64,000 nucleotides of DNA from Silene conica (GCA_029255685.2 CM055318.2:4221001-4285000); one strand, 5' to 3'. Shown: positions 1 to 11,170, counted from the stretch's first letter. Translations and numbers: made by a program. The notes: generated from the sequence alone by a model not told the origin.

Positions 1-27
1 TGATGTTTTGCATCTTTGTCTTGGTAG

Positions 28-2718
28 GTGAATTCATACCCCACTGTTAGGGGGTTCACTGCAATAGGAACTGGAGGTGAAGACTTTGTGCATTCTATGA
101 TTGTAGCTGTTGAATCTGTTCTTCAAGAACCCATCCCAGAGGTAATGGCCTTATGATGCTAAGTTGCTAATTGATTGATAATCAATTAATCATGCATGAT
201 TATCATAAAAATGATGTTCTAATGGCCATGCACAATGATGTTCATTAATTGTGATTTAAAATTTGGTAAATTTCGTATTGCAATTGTCAAATAATACTAG
301 AGCAAGAAAAATTTTTGGCGGTATAGGAGAAGATGTTACCGCTTTCATTCTATAGAAGATTTGATTGACAATATGATCGATGATATTATCTTTTCTTGAT
401 AATGTGAAGATGACATACGACACTATGTACCTGTTATAGCTTCAGCTTGTCGCCTTCTCTTCTTTTAAATGCTGCAAAAATTTGAGCATTCAGCATAGTG
501 CTCTAATATCTGTAATGAACGCTGCTCACTTCTTGAAGACGAAAGTTATCCAAGCAAGGAATTTCGTATCCGTCCTTTTCCCTCCCCTTCCTTTACCTCA
601 AAACCCCCTATCCAAAGAAGGCCTTAGATATCTTTGTATCATGTCTTAATGCACCCAAATTATTTAAAACCAAAAATTATTTTGCAATCCATGTATTGAA
701 TGTATTGAACTATAAAAGTACAAACAAAGCAACTTATATTTCAGCTACAGAGGACAGTATCTTGTCTTCATACGCCCAAATTGTTTAAAACCAGCTGAAC
801 TGATTTGCCTTTCTGTGCGCTGTTTACTGTCTCCTTTGCATTGTGTCATTAGGTCAATTCCAGAGCTAAGGTGCTCAATGATGCATGTGTCCTAATGAAG
901 CTTAGAATCCATCTACCAAATAATATTATAAGCCCATAACATCATTTGACACGTCTGATGGGACCGGTTTGTCTTTACGAAAAATAGAGTTGAGCGTAAA
1001 TATCAGCAACTTAGCGAGTAAAGTTATGATCGGTGGTACTAATGACCTGTGTTTAACCCTATCAGAATTATATTCATCCGTGTGACTTAATTTACACTCA
1101 AAAAGTAGAGGTAAGCGTGTTTTAATCATAATGTCAAAGATATACGTGGATGAATGTGTAATATAAGAAATGTGAAAGCTTAAGAAAGTAGGTTTGGGAA
1201 ATAATAGTTAGTCACACTACGAGGTAATATTATAAGCTCAAAACATCATTTGACACATCTGATGGGATGCTCTCAGTTGTTATAGAATATTGATGCATAG
1301 CATTAGCACGAGTAATTATAGACGTATGGGAAACAACATTAGTTAATTGGCGAATTACTGCACTGCTAGTGGAGTGTTGTTTAAAATTTGCACCCTCTTA
1401 AGTTTCTTTCGTGATCAATGTCTACCGCTAGGGCAATGAGTCAATGACACAATTTAGATATTGGGTATCAGATGTGCAACTTTTTTCTTTAACAAGAGAG
1501 CCACAAATGCTGATACTATCAATAGATATTGATGGTCAAATTTGTCACCGAGCATGCTCAATGCTTGAATCATAATTGTAAGTAGTCATGTCACGTCAGT
1601 GGCTGTAAAACTATAATCCCATCATCACCGCCTTCTCGTTGTTTCCCAGTATTCTCTCTCCAAATTGTTTGGGATTTTGGGTGGCAGATGCTAGCCCATG
1701 CAACAATGCCTCTACTAAAGTCTATCATCAAACTACGATAGTTTTGACACAAAAGAAAACAAAGGCAAGGAACCAAGGACCAATCTGTGACCCAATCCAC
1801 GTTGTCATGCAAATTCAGGAACCTCTTTGCACAAGCTAAGTGTTATTTGGGTCAGGTCATCTGCTTAGTTTTCTTTATCCGCCATATAAACACTTAGCTA
1901 TATAATCATGAGAGCTGAACAACTTTGTTAGTGTTTTTTTTTCTTTTTTAAGATGTAAGTTAAAGTGATTGAAATTTCAAAGGTGGACTTGTTTCTGAGA
2001 ACTTGACTTTGATTTTATCTCCAGGGTCAAGTGAAGCAGAAAGTATCTTCAGGGGGAAAGTATGTATCAGTGAACATTGGACCTGTGACTGTCCGTTCCA
2101 GCCAACAGGTTTCTCAGATTCTCTATCTTTCTCGCGACATCATCTGTTTCTTCCAATAGCTCTATATCCCGTTGCCTCAAACGATGGCAAAGCGAGGGAA
2201 GACTAGTAGGGGTTGCCGCCCTTTTCTTTGACACTGAAAATTTGTGTCTTGTTAGAATCAGGATTAAGGGCTTGTCACAGTGGTTTCCATACCTTTTCTA
2301 AGCCCAACTCAAACTTTGCTTTTTTGGGCCCCCAAACCTTATTTTTTAGTTCCGCCACTAGCATCAAAGGATCTGCTTGTGGCAACATATGACTCGAACA
2401 TATGTAACCTTACCTGATGTTGGAAACACAGATTGGCTATTTCCGAAAGACCATGATGCATCATTTCTTGAGTTTTTCATTGATTAAATAGTACAATCTT
2501 CACAATGTAAGATGTGATGCAAGCTGGTGAGTCATCAGACTCATCACTCATTTGGCGGCATGTCTGATAAATGATGAACCTAATGGCCGTGTGTCAAAAT
2601 TTGTTACAGCGCCTTCCTAGGAACGTGGAGCTGAAATTAATCTTGGTGTTTACGTTGGCAGGTTCAGGCTGTCTACAACGCCATGCGAAGGGACGACAGG
2701 ATGAAATATTTCTTATAG
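28..2718 (+). CDS. DUF493 (UPF0250) family protein, last three exons
   Basis: C-terminal part of a DUF493/UPF0250 (YbeD-like) protein; the 5' exons lie left of the window. Coding exons are 28-141, 2025-2108 and 2662-2718. Each is bounded by AG and GT and joins in phase 0. They read YPTVRGFTAIGTGGEDF, then VKQKVSSGGKYVSVNIGP, then AVYNAMRRDDRMKYFL followed by TAG. This matches the compact alpha/beta domain that ends plant DUF493 proteins, from memory of the family. The ending MKYFL is typical of it. Bacterial relatives are small regulatory-like proteins of unclear role and the plant function is not established. The 1.9-kb intron between the first two visible exons is unusually repeat-rich. The family call is fairly sure; the exact start of the first visible exon (28) is inferred from the acceptor TTGGTAG. 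Confidence 0.8.
142..2024 (+). other. Intron of the DUF493 gene with a 45-bp direct repeat
   Basis: Non-coding intron of 1,883 bp. A segment of about 45 bp beginning TAATATTATAAGC and ending TCTGATGGGA occurs at 921-965 and again at 1225-1269, with a few differences. A short stretch at 575-625 resembles the CCCTATCCAAA end of the G-rich element found near 45.0 kb. No open frame here shows protein-like conservation. Confidence 0.5.
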
Positions 2719-3143
2719 CCCTCTTTCATTCCCTCTCCTATCATTCACTATGTATGTCGTCCTTGTGTCAAAATTTCATATCTAAACCTCTATTGCTTCA
2801 TTTTCATTGTTTTCATTGTACCAAAGTAAATCTTTCATCAATTCAAAATTAGATCGACTCTTATATCAACCAGTCTCCTATGAGACCTTTTAACCAAAAA
2901 TGAAGCCACTATGCTTAAGTACTATGTTAGTGAATACGAAGTACTAAAAAATAATATATGTGGTGGAAGAGCGAGGGCAGGTTGCCGCCCCCAAAACAAT
3001 AACAAATATCGATCTTTTAGATGTTTTTTTTTTAATCTAAGATAATTATTCTATTTTATGACGACCATCCCATTCCAAATCTTCAATCTATTTTACTGAT
3101 GAGTCACACATGAAATCATCTAATCCGTGGTGAAACTTGGCTA

Positions 3144-3384
3144 CTCCCTCCATCCCAATTTTTTTTTTGATGACGAGGGGGTTGAATCCCCCTGGGTCCA
3201 TGCATTCCCGCACCACCATATGGACCATGTATGCCACCCCTTTCGGGGGCTGCAGTGACCAAGTGATCAACACCCCAGCTGGTCAACTCCTGCATTTCCA
3301 TCCCAATTATTTGTCTATTATCTTTTATATTATTTGCGAGTGGCATTTTAATTAAATGTAAGCAAGTTATTAGGACGGAAGGAG
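3144..3384. mobile_element. Stowaway-like MITE interrupted by a SINE
   Basis: Left end reads CTCCCTCCATCCCAATTA once the internal insertion is removed; the right end reads TAATAGGACGGAAGGAG-like in reverse. TA dinucleotides at 3142-3143 and 3385-3386 are the expected Tc1/mariner-type target duplication. The host element is about 100 bp without the SINE. Family assigned from the terminal motif and TA target. Confidence 0.65.
3161..3296 (-). mobile_element. tRNA-derived SINE, truncated, with 12-bp target duplication
   Basis: A poly-T run at 3161-3168 is the reversed A-tail, so the element is on the minus strand. A perfect 12-bp duplication TCCATCCCAATT flanks it (3149-3160 and 3297-3308), as expected for LINE-mediated insertion. 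On the minus strand the body reads CACTGCAGCCCCCGAAAGG and then TGGTGCGGGAATGCATGG. This matches the plus-strand copy at 51129-51282, which keeps more of the promoter end. Confidence 0.8.
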
Positions 3385-3964
3385 TAGTATACTAAATCCA
3401 TGTCCGATCACCACGGACATTTGATCTCCACAATCATTCCTATATTTCCCAGAACTTTTATCCATAGTCGCTTTAACAAGACGGGTGCAAATGCGCAATG
3501 GGGGTCGTATAGGGGAATTCTCTTCTATTTGCTGTATGTTGTGAACCCTGACTAAAATGTACTTAGAACAGGTAAACTGTGACCTTTAGGTAGCATTCAC
3601 CAACATGGTTCTTGTTAGTACAAACCGGAAACCAATGTAGGTTGCAGATAGCAGAGAGCAGAGAGGTTGTTGATGAAATTGCATGTGGACATTCATTAAT
3701 CATTCATTGCTGCAGACCGCTTTCATTCATTTATTTCTTCTCCTCATTTATGATGTTGTTTTGAATTTTATGTCTACCTAATTACCCATAAATGGCTTTG
3801 CTCAGAAATTACCATGACAAAATATAATCCTTCATTACCCATTCTCCCTCTCTACTGCCTGGATCAGGAGTCAGGACGGTGATCTTTCCCGTAACCTGTT
3901 TCCGTAATATTGAGCCGTGACAAGACCAACTTGCGTGTTTAGTCTGGAAGCTATCACATATGTC

Positions 3965-4274
3965 TAGGGCTGTACAATGGGCCGGGCTGAAGAAAGCCAG
4001 CCCTGGCACGGTCCTAAAATAATATAGGGCTGGGCCAGGAAAAGTCAGCCCTGGCCCAGCCCTATAGGGCTGCTAGTTGTGTTTGTGGGCTGTATTTGTG
4101 TTAGTTGTGCTGCATTTCACACAGGGTTGCGGTTAGGGCTGGGTTGACAAAATCAGGCCCTGGTCCTGGCCCTATTTGCTATCGGGCTGGGCAGCCCTAG
4201 CCCTGTGTGGGATAGAAAATTTGGCCCACGTAACAGGGCCGGGCCAGGCTGTCCCGCTTCGTTGTCCAGCTCTA
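3965..4274. mobile_element. hAT-like non-autonomous element rich in GGGCTGG motifs
   Basis: Ends are TAGGGCTGTACAA on the left and, reversed, TAGAGCTGGACAA on the right. They are flanked by 8-bp near-identical duplications CATATGTC (3957-3964) and CGTATGTC (4275-4282). The 310-bp body has no open frame. It is filled with GGGCTGGGC/GCCCAGCCC repeats in both orientations near the ends. Confidence 0.8.
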
Positions 4275-4529
4275 CGTATGTCGGACGCAAGTAAGACTTG
4301 AATGTTAGACAGATGGCCCACAGAATTGAACAACAGGTATGAAAGTGTGTATATGAAGATCAGAACATCGTCTGGCAGTCTGGTGTGCAGTAGTATGTAA
4401 TATTAGGCGGAATGCAGTCGCTTTCGGAAATGAATTAAAAGTGTCAACCTTCTTAACTCTCAACTACTTTCTTCTCACTTCTGTCCCAATATTTATGATC
4501 CTTTACCTTGTTTCGCGTTCACTTATCAA

Positions 4530-4705
4530 AATGTCTTGCTTGTGACGGATAGTATCACTCAGAAGCTTGTTGAAGACGGATATTCTCTCACAATAAAGCA
4601 AGTGGGAGGGCAAGTGGAGAGAAAATAAAACACTATTGTGTGACGAGCATTATCCGTCTTCAGCTAGTGACGGATAATGTCCGTTTTCGATGAGAATTTG
4701 TGATC
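4530..4705. repeat. GACGGATA-type MITE
   Basis: The segment begins CTTGCTTGTGACGGATA and ends GATGAGAATTTGTG, with internal copies of GACGGATA/TATCCGTC in both orientations. A related segment lies at 46436-46615. Similar end fragments with AAATTCTCATTGAAGACGG occur near 14965 and 55070. I see no clear target duplication. Confidence 0.45.
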
Positions 4706-4859
4706 AATTATTTACATATGTGATATGTTCAAAATTACTTATTTTGCCTGTAATTGAACACAATCATAATTACTTGGCCTCCCAATGAGATTAAGTATCT
4801 TATTCCTGTTAATTATACAGGATTAGTTAGTACTATGCCCAATTGCCCATAAACAATAA

Positions 4860-5025
4860 TTCTCTTGTATGACGGTCTCATCCCGTGCTTTTTTACAAAA
4901 TGTGACCATTTTCTGGTAAAAAGTACCACTTTTGAAAAATAGCTCATTTTTTAAACAAAAAAAGGTCACTGCTTATCAAAATGTGATCACTATTCTACTG
5001 CATGTGCGACCGTCGTAAAGTAGAA
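4860..5025. mobile_element. Inverted-repeat MITE, GACGGTC family
   Basis: The left end TTCTCTTGTATGACGGTC mirrors the right end GACCGTCGTAAAGTAGAA. The interior carries repeated TGGTCAC/GTGACC-like blocks. A longer relative sits at 53627-53840. No coding capacity. Confidence 0.55.
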
Positions 5026-5454
5026 TTTAAATGACCTAATTGCTTAATTAACCGAAATGATGTTTTATTGGCCTTCCATTTTTATACAGACAATGCTAAT
5101 CCTGTGATTAATTCCGATAACAAGATATACATACATTAAGGACTGATTAGTATTGCTCACAATTCACAAATGGTGATCACGGTTTCCGAAATATGTCTAT
5201 AAGACGATCTCATAATAAGATATATCGAATGATCCTATTAATTTTCCTATTTAGTCATTTAGTCAGTTTATATAAAACCGTCTTACAGAAAACCGATCAA
5301 CCTAGGGATGCTCGCAAATTATTGAGAGCATGACATAAGAGCGCATGTGAGAAGGACACAGCCATAAAAGAAGCATAACCTCAACTTCTCTTCCTGTCCC
5401 AATACTTCATACTTCTGTCTGTAACCTCACTCTCTCTATAAGCTTAACATAAAC

Positions 5455-7011
5455 ATGGGTTCTCAAATCTTGACCGCGAAGCTAGTGCTACTAACACTAT
5501 GCCTCCAAGGGTTGGTTAACATGGAGTCGGGCGAGGCAGCAGCAGAATCACCTTCGTTGGCAGCGCAATGTGGCACTGCCATACAACAGGTGACAGGCTG
5601 CCTGACATATGCGACAGGAAAGGCAGCAGAACCGACAAAGGACTGCTGCAACGCGGTGAGCAGCATGAAGGAGAAGCAGCCGGTGTGCTTGTGTTTCTTC
5701 ATAGGACAAGCTCATAACGGAAGCGAGCAGATTAAGAGCCTCGGTATACAGGAAGATAAGCTTATGGAACTTCCTTCTGCATGTCACCTTAATGCTAGTA
5801 TTGCTGAATGTCCTAGTAATTATACTAATTACCCTCTCTTTTCTCTATAATTATATAATCATGAAACTAATTTCGTAACTTTGGCTTAATTAAGTCCATA
5901 CAAAATATTTGTGCCATGCATGAATTAAATTAGATATATTTCAATCCTATTACCTGTTATTGTAAACTTTTTTCTTCACTATATCCGACTTAGTCCTGAT
6001 TTGAACCGAGTAAGAACACAAAAGCATCTTTCATGTTTTTTTTTTTACTTTAGCTAGGGTGCACTTAAAAACTTTAATTTTTTGAGCTTAATGTTTTATT
6101 AGAATTTATAAGTTCGATTTTATTTTATTTTCCGTCAAAACTAAAACTAAACTAAGTTTATATATAATGTTTTTGAGTTTTATTATAATTTTTTGAACTT
6201 AATGTTTTAATAACTGAATTAAGAAAGTTTATAGCAATACTCATAATTTTTAGAATTATGAGTGAGTTTATTAGAATTTATAAGTTCGATTTTATTTTAT
6301 TTTCCGTCAAAACTAAAATTCAACTAAGTTTATATTTAATGTTTTTGAGTTTTATTGTAATTTTTTGAGCTTAATGCTTTAATAATTATTAAGAAACTTT
6401 ATAGCAATACTCATAATTTTAAACCAAAACTCAAAAACTATAAATAAAACTTGTGGTAGTAAATCGGATGTATGATCTTCCTACTGAGCTTAGTTTTTTA
6501 AAACAAAACTCAAAAATATTATTATAAAGCTACAAACTATAAAATTGGTGGTAGTAAAACGGATGTATGATCCTCCTACTGAACTTAGTTGGTCGCTAAC
6601 AAGCAAAAAGTGGTTGCTAATGCGATTTAGCGACCAACTAGCGACTATTTCAATCCGACTTAAAGTTGTGCATCCATCCTGCATGTTCAAGATAAATGCA
6701 TAAGCTGGTAATTAATCTGTAGAAAGTAACAAATATTGAATAACTGTGATAATATGAATATTTGTGCAGAGCTTTTGGGTATATCTCCAACCTCTCCAGC
6801 AGCGGCCATATTCATTCACAACAACGTGACCTCTCCAACACCGACAACACCATTATCATCATCGTCGTCGACCACCCCAACCCCAAGTGGAGATAATTCG
6901 AATGGGTTTAAACATGGTTATGGTGTTATGGCTGGGTTTGTAGCAGTTTTTGTTTCTGCTTTACTATGTGCTCCCAGTCCCGCAACCGGAAACTCGAATT
7001 TCTTGCTCTAA
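5455..7011 (+). CDS. GPI-anchored non-specific lipid-transfer protein (LTPG type)
   Basis: Exons 5455-5815 and 6770-7011 give a 200-residue protein, a normal length for LTPGs. An N-terminal signal peptide (residues 1-28) is followed by the eight-cysteine domain: C-X9-C-X14-CC-X12-CXC-X29-C-X8-C. Then come a Ser/Thr/Pro-rich linker and a hydrophobic C-terminal tail (GVMAGFVAVFVSALLCA) typical of a GPI-attachment signal. The splice was chosen because it restores CPKLLGISP right after the last cysteine, the usual junction in this family; reading on without splicing gives a tail unrelated to LTPGs. Such proteins sit on the outer plasma membrane and help move cuticular or suberin lipids. The substrate cannot be told from sequence. 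The 954-bp intron holds tandem duplications. Confidence 0.9.
6099..6620 (+). repeat. Tandem duplications inside the LTPG intron
   Basis: A unit of about 172 bp starting near AGAATTTATAAGTTCGAT is present at 6101 and again at 6273, with only scattered differences. Directly after it, a second duplicated block containing CGGATGTATGATC occurs near 6465 and 6561, about 97 bp apart. A small palindrome, TTGGTCGCTAA with TTAGCGACCAA, lies at about 6590-6645. All are within the 5816-6769 intron. Confidence 0.6.
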
Positions 7012-7200
7012 AAATGCATGGTGTTAACTTGTTTTGATCAGTTTCATGACTTATCATTTGTACTCTTCTTTTATCTGCAATTTCTTGCTCTTGTAATCTG
7101 TTAAGCTCTGTTGTTCAAGGATTCATTCTGTTTGTTGTTCTAAAAATACTACTCCGTATGTTGTATGTAGTAACCTGAAACATATTATGTACCGTACTAC

Positions 7201-7539
7201 GTACTGGCTTATCGATGAGTCTTACTTGTGACGGATACATCAGTCAGAAATTGAAGACGATACACTTTGACGTACTAGCTTATCAATGAGTCTTGAAGTT
7301 TTTGCCAAAATGGTGTCAAAAACCAAACTATTTACCAAAATAGGGTTCGTCTCAAACTATTTACCAAAAATGGTTCCACGTCATCAATTTTTTATTTTTT
7401 AAAAATTTATAACATATCGCTGTCCCACACAGCGACTAGTCAGAAAATTGGAAAATAATATTCTTACTTGTGACGGATACATCAGTCAGAAATTGAAGAC
7501 AATACCCTTTGACGTACTAGCTTATCAATGAGTCTTGGG
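7201..7539 (+). repeat. Direct repeats next to the LINE 5' junction
   Basis: A segment of roughly 76 bp containing ACTTGTGACGGATACATCAG and ending TATCAATGAGTCTTG is present at about 7220-7295 and again at 7463-7539. A shorter related block, GGCTTATCGATGAGTCTT, precedes the first copy at about 7205. The 165 bp between the copies contain TTTACCAAAAT repeats. The second copy abuts LINE-derived coding sequence. Confidence 0.6.
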
Positions 7540-10103
7540 GTTAGATGTTTTGTGGATTGGAAAGATATGAACAATTTAATGGACATTCTCTTCAAGGGTC
7601 CGAAATATACACGGTGTAATAATCGGAAAGGCCATAAGCGGATTTACGAAATATTAGATAAAGGACTTGCTTCATCCTCCTGGTATGATTTATTTCCGCA
7701 TTTTAGGATTCAACATTTGCCAATTCAAGCATCCGGCCATGCACCTATTATTTTTGACAACCAATTTCTCTAAAAAGAAGGCAAAATCTTATTTTAAGAT
7801 GGATGAATGGGCTTTTAAGTTTGAGGATTGCGCTCGTCTTCTTATTAAATGTTGGAATTACCATGGTAGAGGATCACCTTCCTTCTCTCTTTTCACAAAA
7901 TTACAAAAAGCCAAAACTTGTATTTCTCGATGGACTCTTGCTAAGCGTAAAGAATGGAATTTTAAATGGACTGATTTCGATGCTAAACTTGAACGTGAGC
8001 TTTTGGAAATATCTCGTGGCAAGCCTGAATCGGTCTATGAGAATATTCACAACAGTTATTTGGAATTCAATAAGGCTGCCGGTCTTTTCTGGAAACAGCG
8101 GGCTAAAGTTCACTGGCTTAAGGAAGGTGATTCTTGTACTAAATTTTTCTTTAACTCAGTTAAAACTAGGGTGGGTAAAAACGTTGCGGGAGGTATTAGA
8201 CGGGAGGATGATTCATGGGTTTATGAGGAAATGACATTAGATGTACGTTTGAGAACTTTTTTAAGGATCCATATGAGAATTTTGTGACTACTTCTACACC
8301 GGAAACATCTACGGACTCTTGGGATGGACTGTTTGGTTTAGTTGAAAACAAGTTGTCTCATGATCAAAAAGATTTGTTGTCACAGCCTTACACTAAAAAG
8401 GAGGTATGAAAAGCTTTTTCCAACTGGTTCCTACTAATTCTCCCGGACCTGAAAATAACTGCTCCTTTTTTATCAACATTACTGGTATCACGTTAAGGAT
8501 GATGTCACAAGTGCGTCCTACACATGTTGAAGAATTCCCATATCCTTACCAAGTTTAATCAAACTTCCATCTGCCTTATTCCGAAAGTTCAGGGTCCTGA
8601 AACTGTTCATCAATATCGACCAATAAGTCTGTGCAATGTTATTATCAAAATCGTTACTAAGTGTGTTACTAATCGGCTTAGAAGTGTGATGCCTTTCTTG
8701 GTTGGACGTTATCAGAATGGCTTCATCCCGGGAAGGATTATTTCTGACAATATTTTGATATCTCATGAACTTTTTGCGCGATTTCGAGAAATAATAGACG
8801 GTCTCAAGGGGAGTTAGCTTTTAAGATTAACATAAGTAAAGCGTATTACCGTCTGCATTGGGATTTTCTCAAGAAAATTTTGCACTTTATGAATTTTCTT
8901 GAGAATATGACCTCTCTCATTATGATATGTGTTTCAATGGTTAGTTACAGTATTATTATCAATGGCATTTCGGGCAAGTTTTTTAAACCTACCAATGGTA
9001 TTCGATAAGGAGATCATTTATCTCCTTTCCTGTTTGCCTTATGTACGGAGGTGTTCTCTAAGGCTTTGGTGGCGGCTGAATCTGCGAAACAAATTACGGG
9101 ACTCAAGGTTTGTCGTAATGCGTAGTCTATTTTTCATCTCTTTTTCGCAGATGACGCTATCTTTTTCATGTCAGCTAAACCAAAAGCTTGCCGTGTGTTA
9201 ATGAACATCATTGATTCTTTCTATCATGCCTCTGGTCAAGTGTTGAATGAGACAAGTCTGCGGTTACTTTCAGTCCTAATTGTACTTTGCGGTGTATTAG
9301 GAGGTGTTTGAAATGTTTAAGGGTTAAGAAGCAGAAAGCAATGGGAAAGTATTTAGGGTTGTCAACTGATTTCGGTAATTCTAAAAAGACAGTTTTTGCA
9401 TTTGAGAAGGTTCAAAATAGAATTTTACATTGGAACAACATTTTGCTATCGCCAGCGGGTAAACTCACTCTTATTTCTTCAGTTCTCTCGTTACTTTCCC
9501 TTTATTCTCTCTCGGCTTTTAAAATACCGCTAAGTGTGATTTCAAGAATCAATTCTCTGATCTCATAATTTTGGTGGAAGGGAAGCTTGTATGGGAAGGA
9601 GTTTGCTTGGTGTAGTAAATTGTTTTTTTGTCTTCCTAAGAAGCAAGGTGGTCTGGGTATTCGTCATGCGGGCTGTCTAAATCAGAGCCTTGTCGCGAAA
9701 ATCGGATGACGCATTTTAACGAATCCTGAATCCTTGATTGCTTGAACGATTGGCACCCAACTTAATATTAATAGAGAATCTGTGTCTCAAGGCTGGGTAA
9801 GGAAGTCTGCTACTTCATGGGGAGGGCGTAGTACTCTTTGGGGTTTGTCTCTTCTGCTAAAAGGTTTGGCATGGGACTCTTTTAGATTTCTGGATGATAA
9901 ATGGGTTTACTTAAGTTATAAAAACAGGCTTCATGTCCTAATAAGTTACGGGTACACATAGCATTTTAAGTCTTTTTAGTTTTTTCCATTGCTTATCTTT
10001 AAGTTATTGTCCTAGATATCTGAATAGAATTGCTCATGGCCTGGTTCAGCCAGTTATGGTTTAATGGGTTTTCTATTTTCATGGACTTTGTCAAAAAAAA
10101 AAG
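7540..10103 (+). mobile_element. 5'-truncated, decayed LINE (L1 clade)
   Basis: Remains of a non-LTR retrotransposon in plus orientation. The order is the end of the apurinic endonuclease (MDILFKGPKYT, about 7580-7770), the linker before the polymerase (LFWKQRAKVHWLKEGDSCTK, about 8085-8145), then reverse transcriptase. RT blocks seen are YRPISLCNVIIKIVTKCVTN near 8615-8680, GFIPGRIISDNILI near 8720-8760, LSPFLFALCTEVFSKAL near 9020-9070 and the catalytic block FADDAIFFM near 9145. The post-RT part KYLGLSTDFG follows near 9350. The blocks fall in several frames with stops between, so the element is dead. An A-run at 10094-10103 is the tail. A possible 6-bp target duplication GGTTAG flanks it, which is weak. 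L1 clade is assigned from the RT order. Confidence 0.85.
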
Positions 10104-10652
10104 GTTAGGAAATGCTTTATTGTAGTGCCGTTCTTTTATAGCTATCGTCATAATTACATATGAACACGCTTTCATCAGACGAGATGTAAATAATATAATG
10201 ACTTAATTAGAAAAAAAATTATCCTATAAAACGTAGAGATAAATCTAAACAAACTCGTTCGGTTTAACTTAATTCAGTCGAAATATAGTTAAATATACAC
10301 AAATTCTCATTTATGACGTGAGACAAAGAGACAAATAAAATCCCTAAGAAGCGTAAGCGGGAAGGCAAGTGAGATAGATTTTAGATTTTTAAGAGATTAC
10401 AAACTTACGACCTTAAAAAAAAATGATGGTTAAATATAATGTGTTTATTCAAGGGTCAAGAATTATCGTCATTACTGATGTCACCGTACGCATAAAGAAC
10501 CCAGAAATTACACCAAAGATGACCAAAATATGTTGGAGACTACGCAACAACCAAAAGAGATGAGCAGTCTACGAAATGGGCCCTACTACGACCTACTAAC
10601 GTTGACATTTAGTGGGCCACTCCTCTTTCTTGAAGCCCAAGCCCATTTCTTC
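10104..10652. other. AT-rich spacer upstream of the small gene
   Basis: I see no gene here. An AAATTCTCATTTATGACG fragment near 10301 resembles the ends of the GACGG-type MITEs. The last 200 bp form the promoter of the small gene at 10754. Confidence 0.5.
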
Positions 10653-10660
10653 TATAAATA
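10653..10660 (+). promoter_or_regulatory. TATA box of the small gene at 10754
   Basis: TATAAATA lies 94 bp before the ATG. It implies a transcription start near 10685 and a leader of about 70 nt. The sequence is a textbook plant TATA box. Confidence 0.6.
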
Positions 10661-10753
10661 CAAAGCTATCTCACCCAATATATTTTCATTATATATCCTT
10701 TATTCTCCCATTTTATAACTAAGTTTTGGTAGAAATTCACATACCAAACAACA

Positions 10754-10999
10754 ATGGCATCAAGCATAGCTGAAGTTTACGTTCTTCGAAAGCTCGAGAA
10801 GAAGAAGATGGAGGAGATTAAGAGGCGGGAAACACGAAAGAGCGATATAACTCAAAGTAATAACGATAATAATGGTGATGATGATAACGATGACGACGGG
10901 TCTAGTGCATATAAGAGTAATGGTATGGTGCAAAGTGGTTGCTTCTCAGGTTTATATAAGAAGATACATCCTTCGTCTTCGTCCATTAATAAGAGCTAA
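10754..10999 (+). CDS. Small uncharacterised plant protein, 81 aa
   Basis: Intact single-exon frame starting MASSIAEVYVLRKLEKKKM and ending KKIHPSSSSINKS. The N-terminus looks like an amphipathic basic helix (residues 8-27). The middle is an Asn/Asp-rich low-complexity stretch (about residues 36-50). A conserved-looking GCFSGLYKKIHP lies near the C-terminus. From memory, plants have a family of short proteins with this MASS-AE-Y-RKL start and C-F-KK-HP end, but I cannot name a function. A TATA box at 10653 supports transcription. The last codons lie inside a 72-bp tandem duplication with SINE-like promoter motifs, so the C-terminus may be recently altered. No signal peptide or membrane segment is seen. 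Confidence 0.65.
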   Translation: MASSIAEVYVLRKLEKKKMEEIKRRETRKSDITQSNNDNNGDDDNDDDGSSAYKSNGMVQSGCFSGLYKKIHPSSSSINKS

Positions 11000-11170
11000 C
11001 AACGGATGTTAGTTAGCTTAGCTGGTAAAGTCATGACCTGAGTTCAAATTCCGTCCATTAATAAAAGCTAACAACAAATGTTAGTTAGCTTAGCTGGTAA
11101 AGTCATTACCTGAGTTCAAATTCCGTTATCAACATATTGGTAATATGGCTCCGTTTACACCCAAAAAAAT
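10981..11170 (+). mobile_element. SINE-like sequence with a duplicated head
   Basis: Two 72-bp units (10981-11052 and 11053-11124) each contain TTAGCTTAGCTGGTAAAGT, resembling a pol III A box, and GAGTTCAAATTCC, resembling a B box. The second unit continues into a 3' part ending in CCCAAAAAAAT near 11168. A related SINE lies near 25062-25175. The first unit overlaps the last codons of the small gene. Confidence 0.55.

Larger units (their letters stand above)
2719..5454. other. Gene-free spacer holding MITEs, a SINE and a hAT element
   Basis: Intergenic DNA between the DUF493 stop and the lipid-transfer protein start. It holds a Stowaway-like MITE carrying a SINE, a hAT-like element and two GACGG-type MITEs, listed separately. 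A further inverted-repeat remnant with ends like ATAAGACGATCTCAT and CCGTCTTACAGAA lies at about 5205-5300. The remainder is unremarkable AT-rich sequence. Confidence 0.6.

Noticed and set aside
7667-8287. 206-residue frame as a host gene
   Set aside because: Its sequence is the endonuclease-RT linker of a LINE, followed by other RT blocks in different frames.
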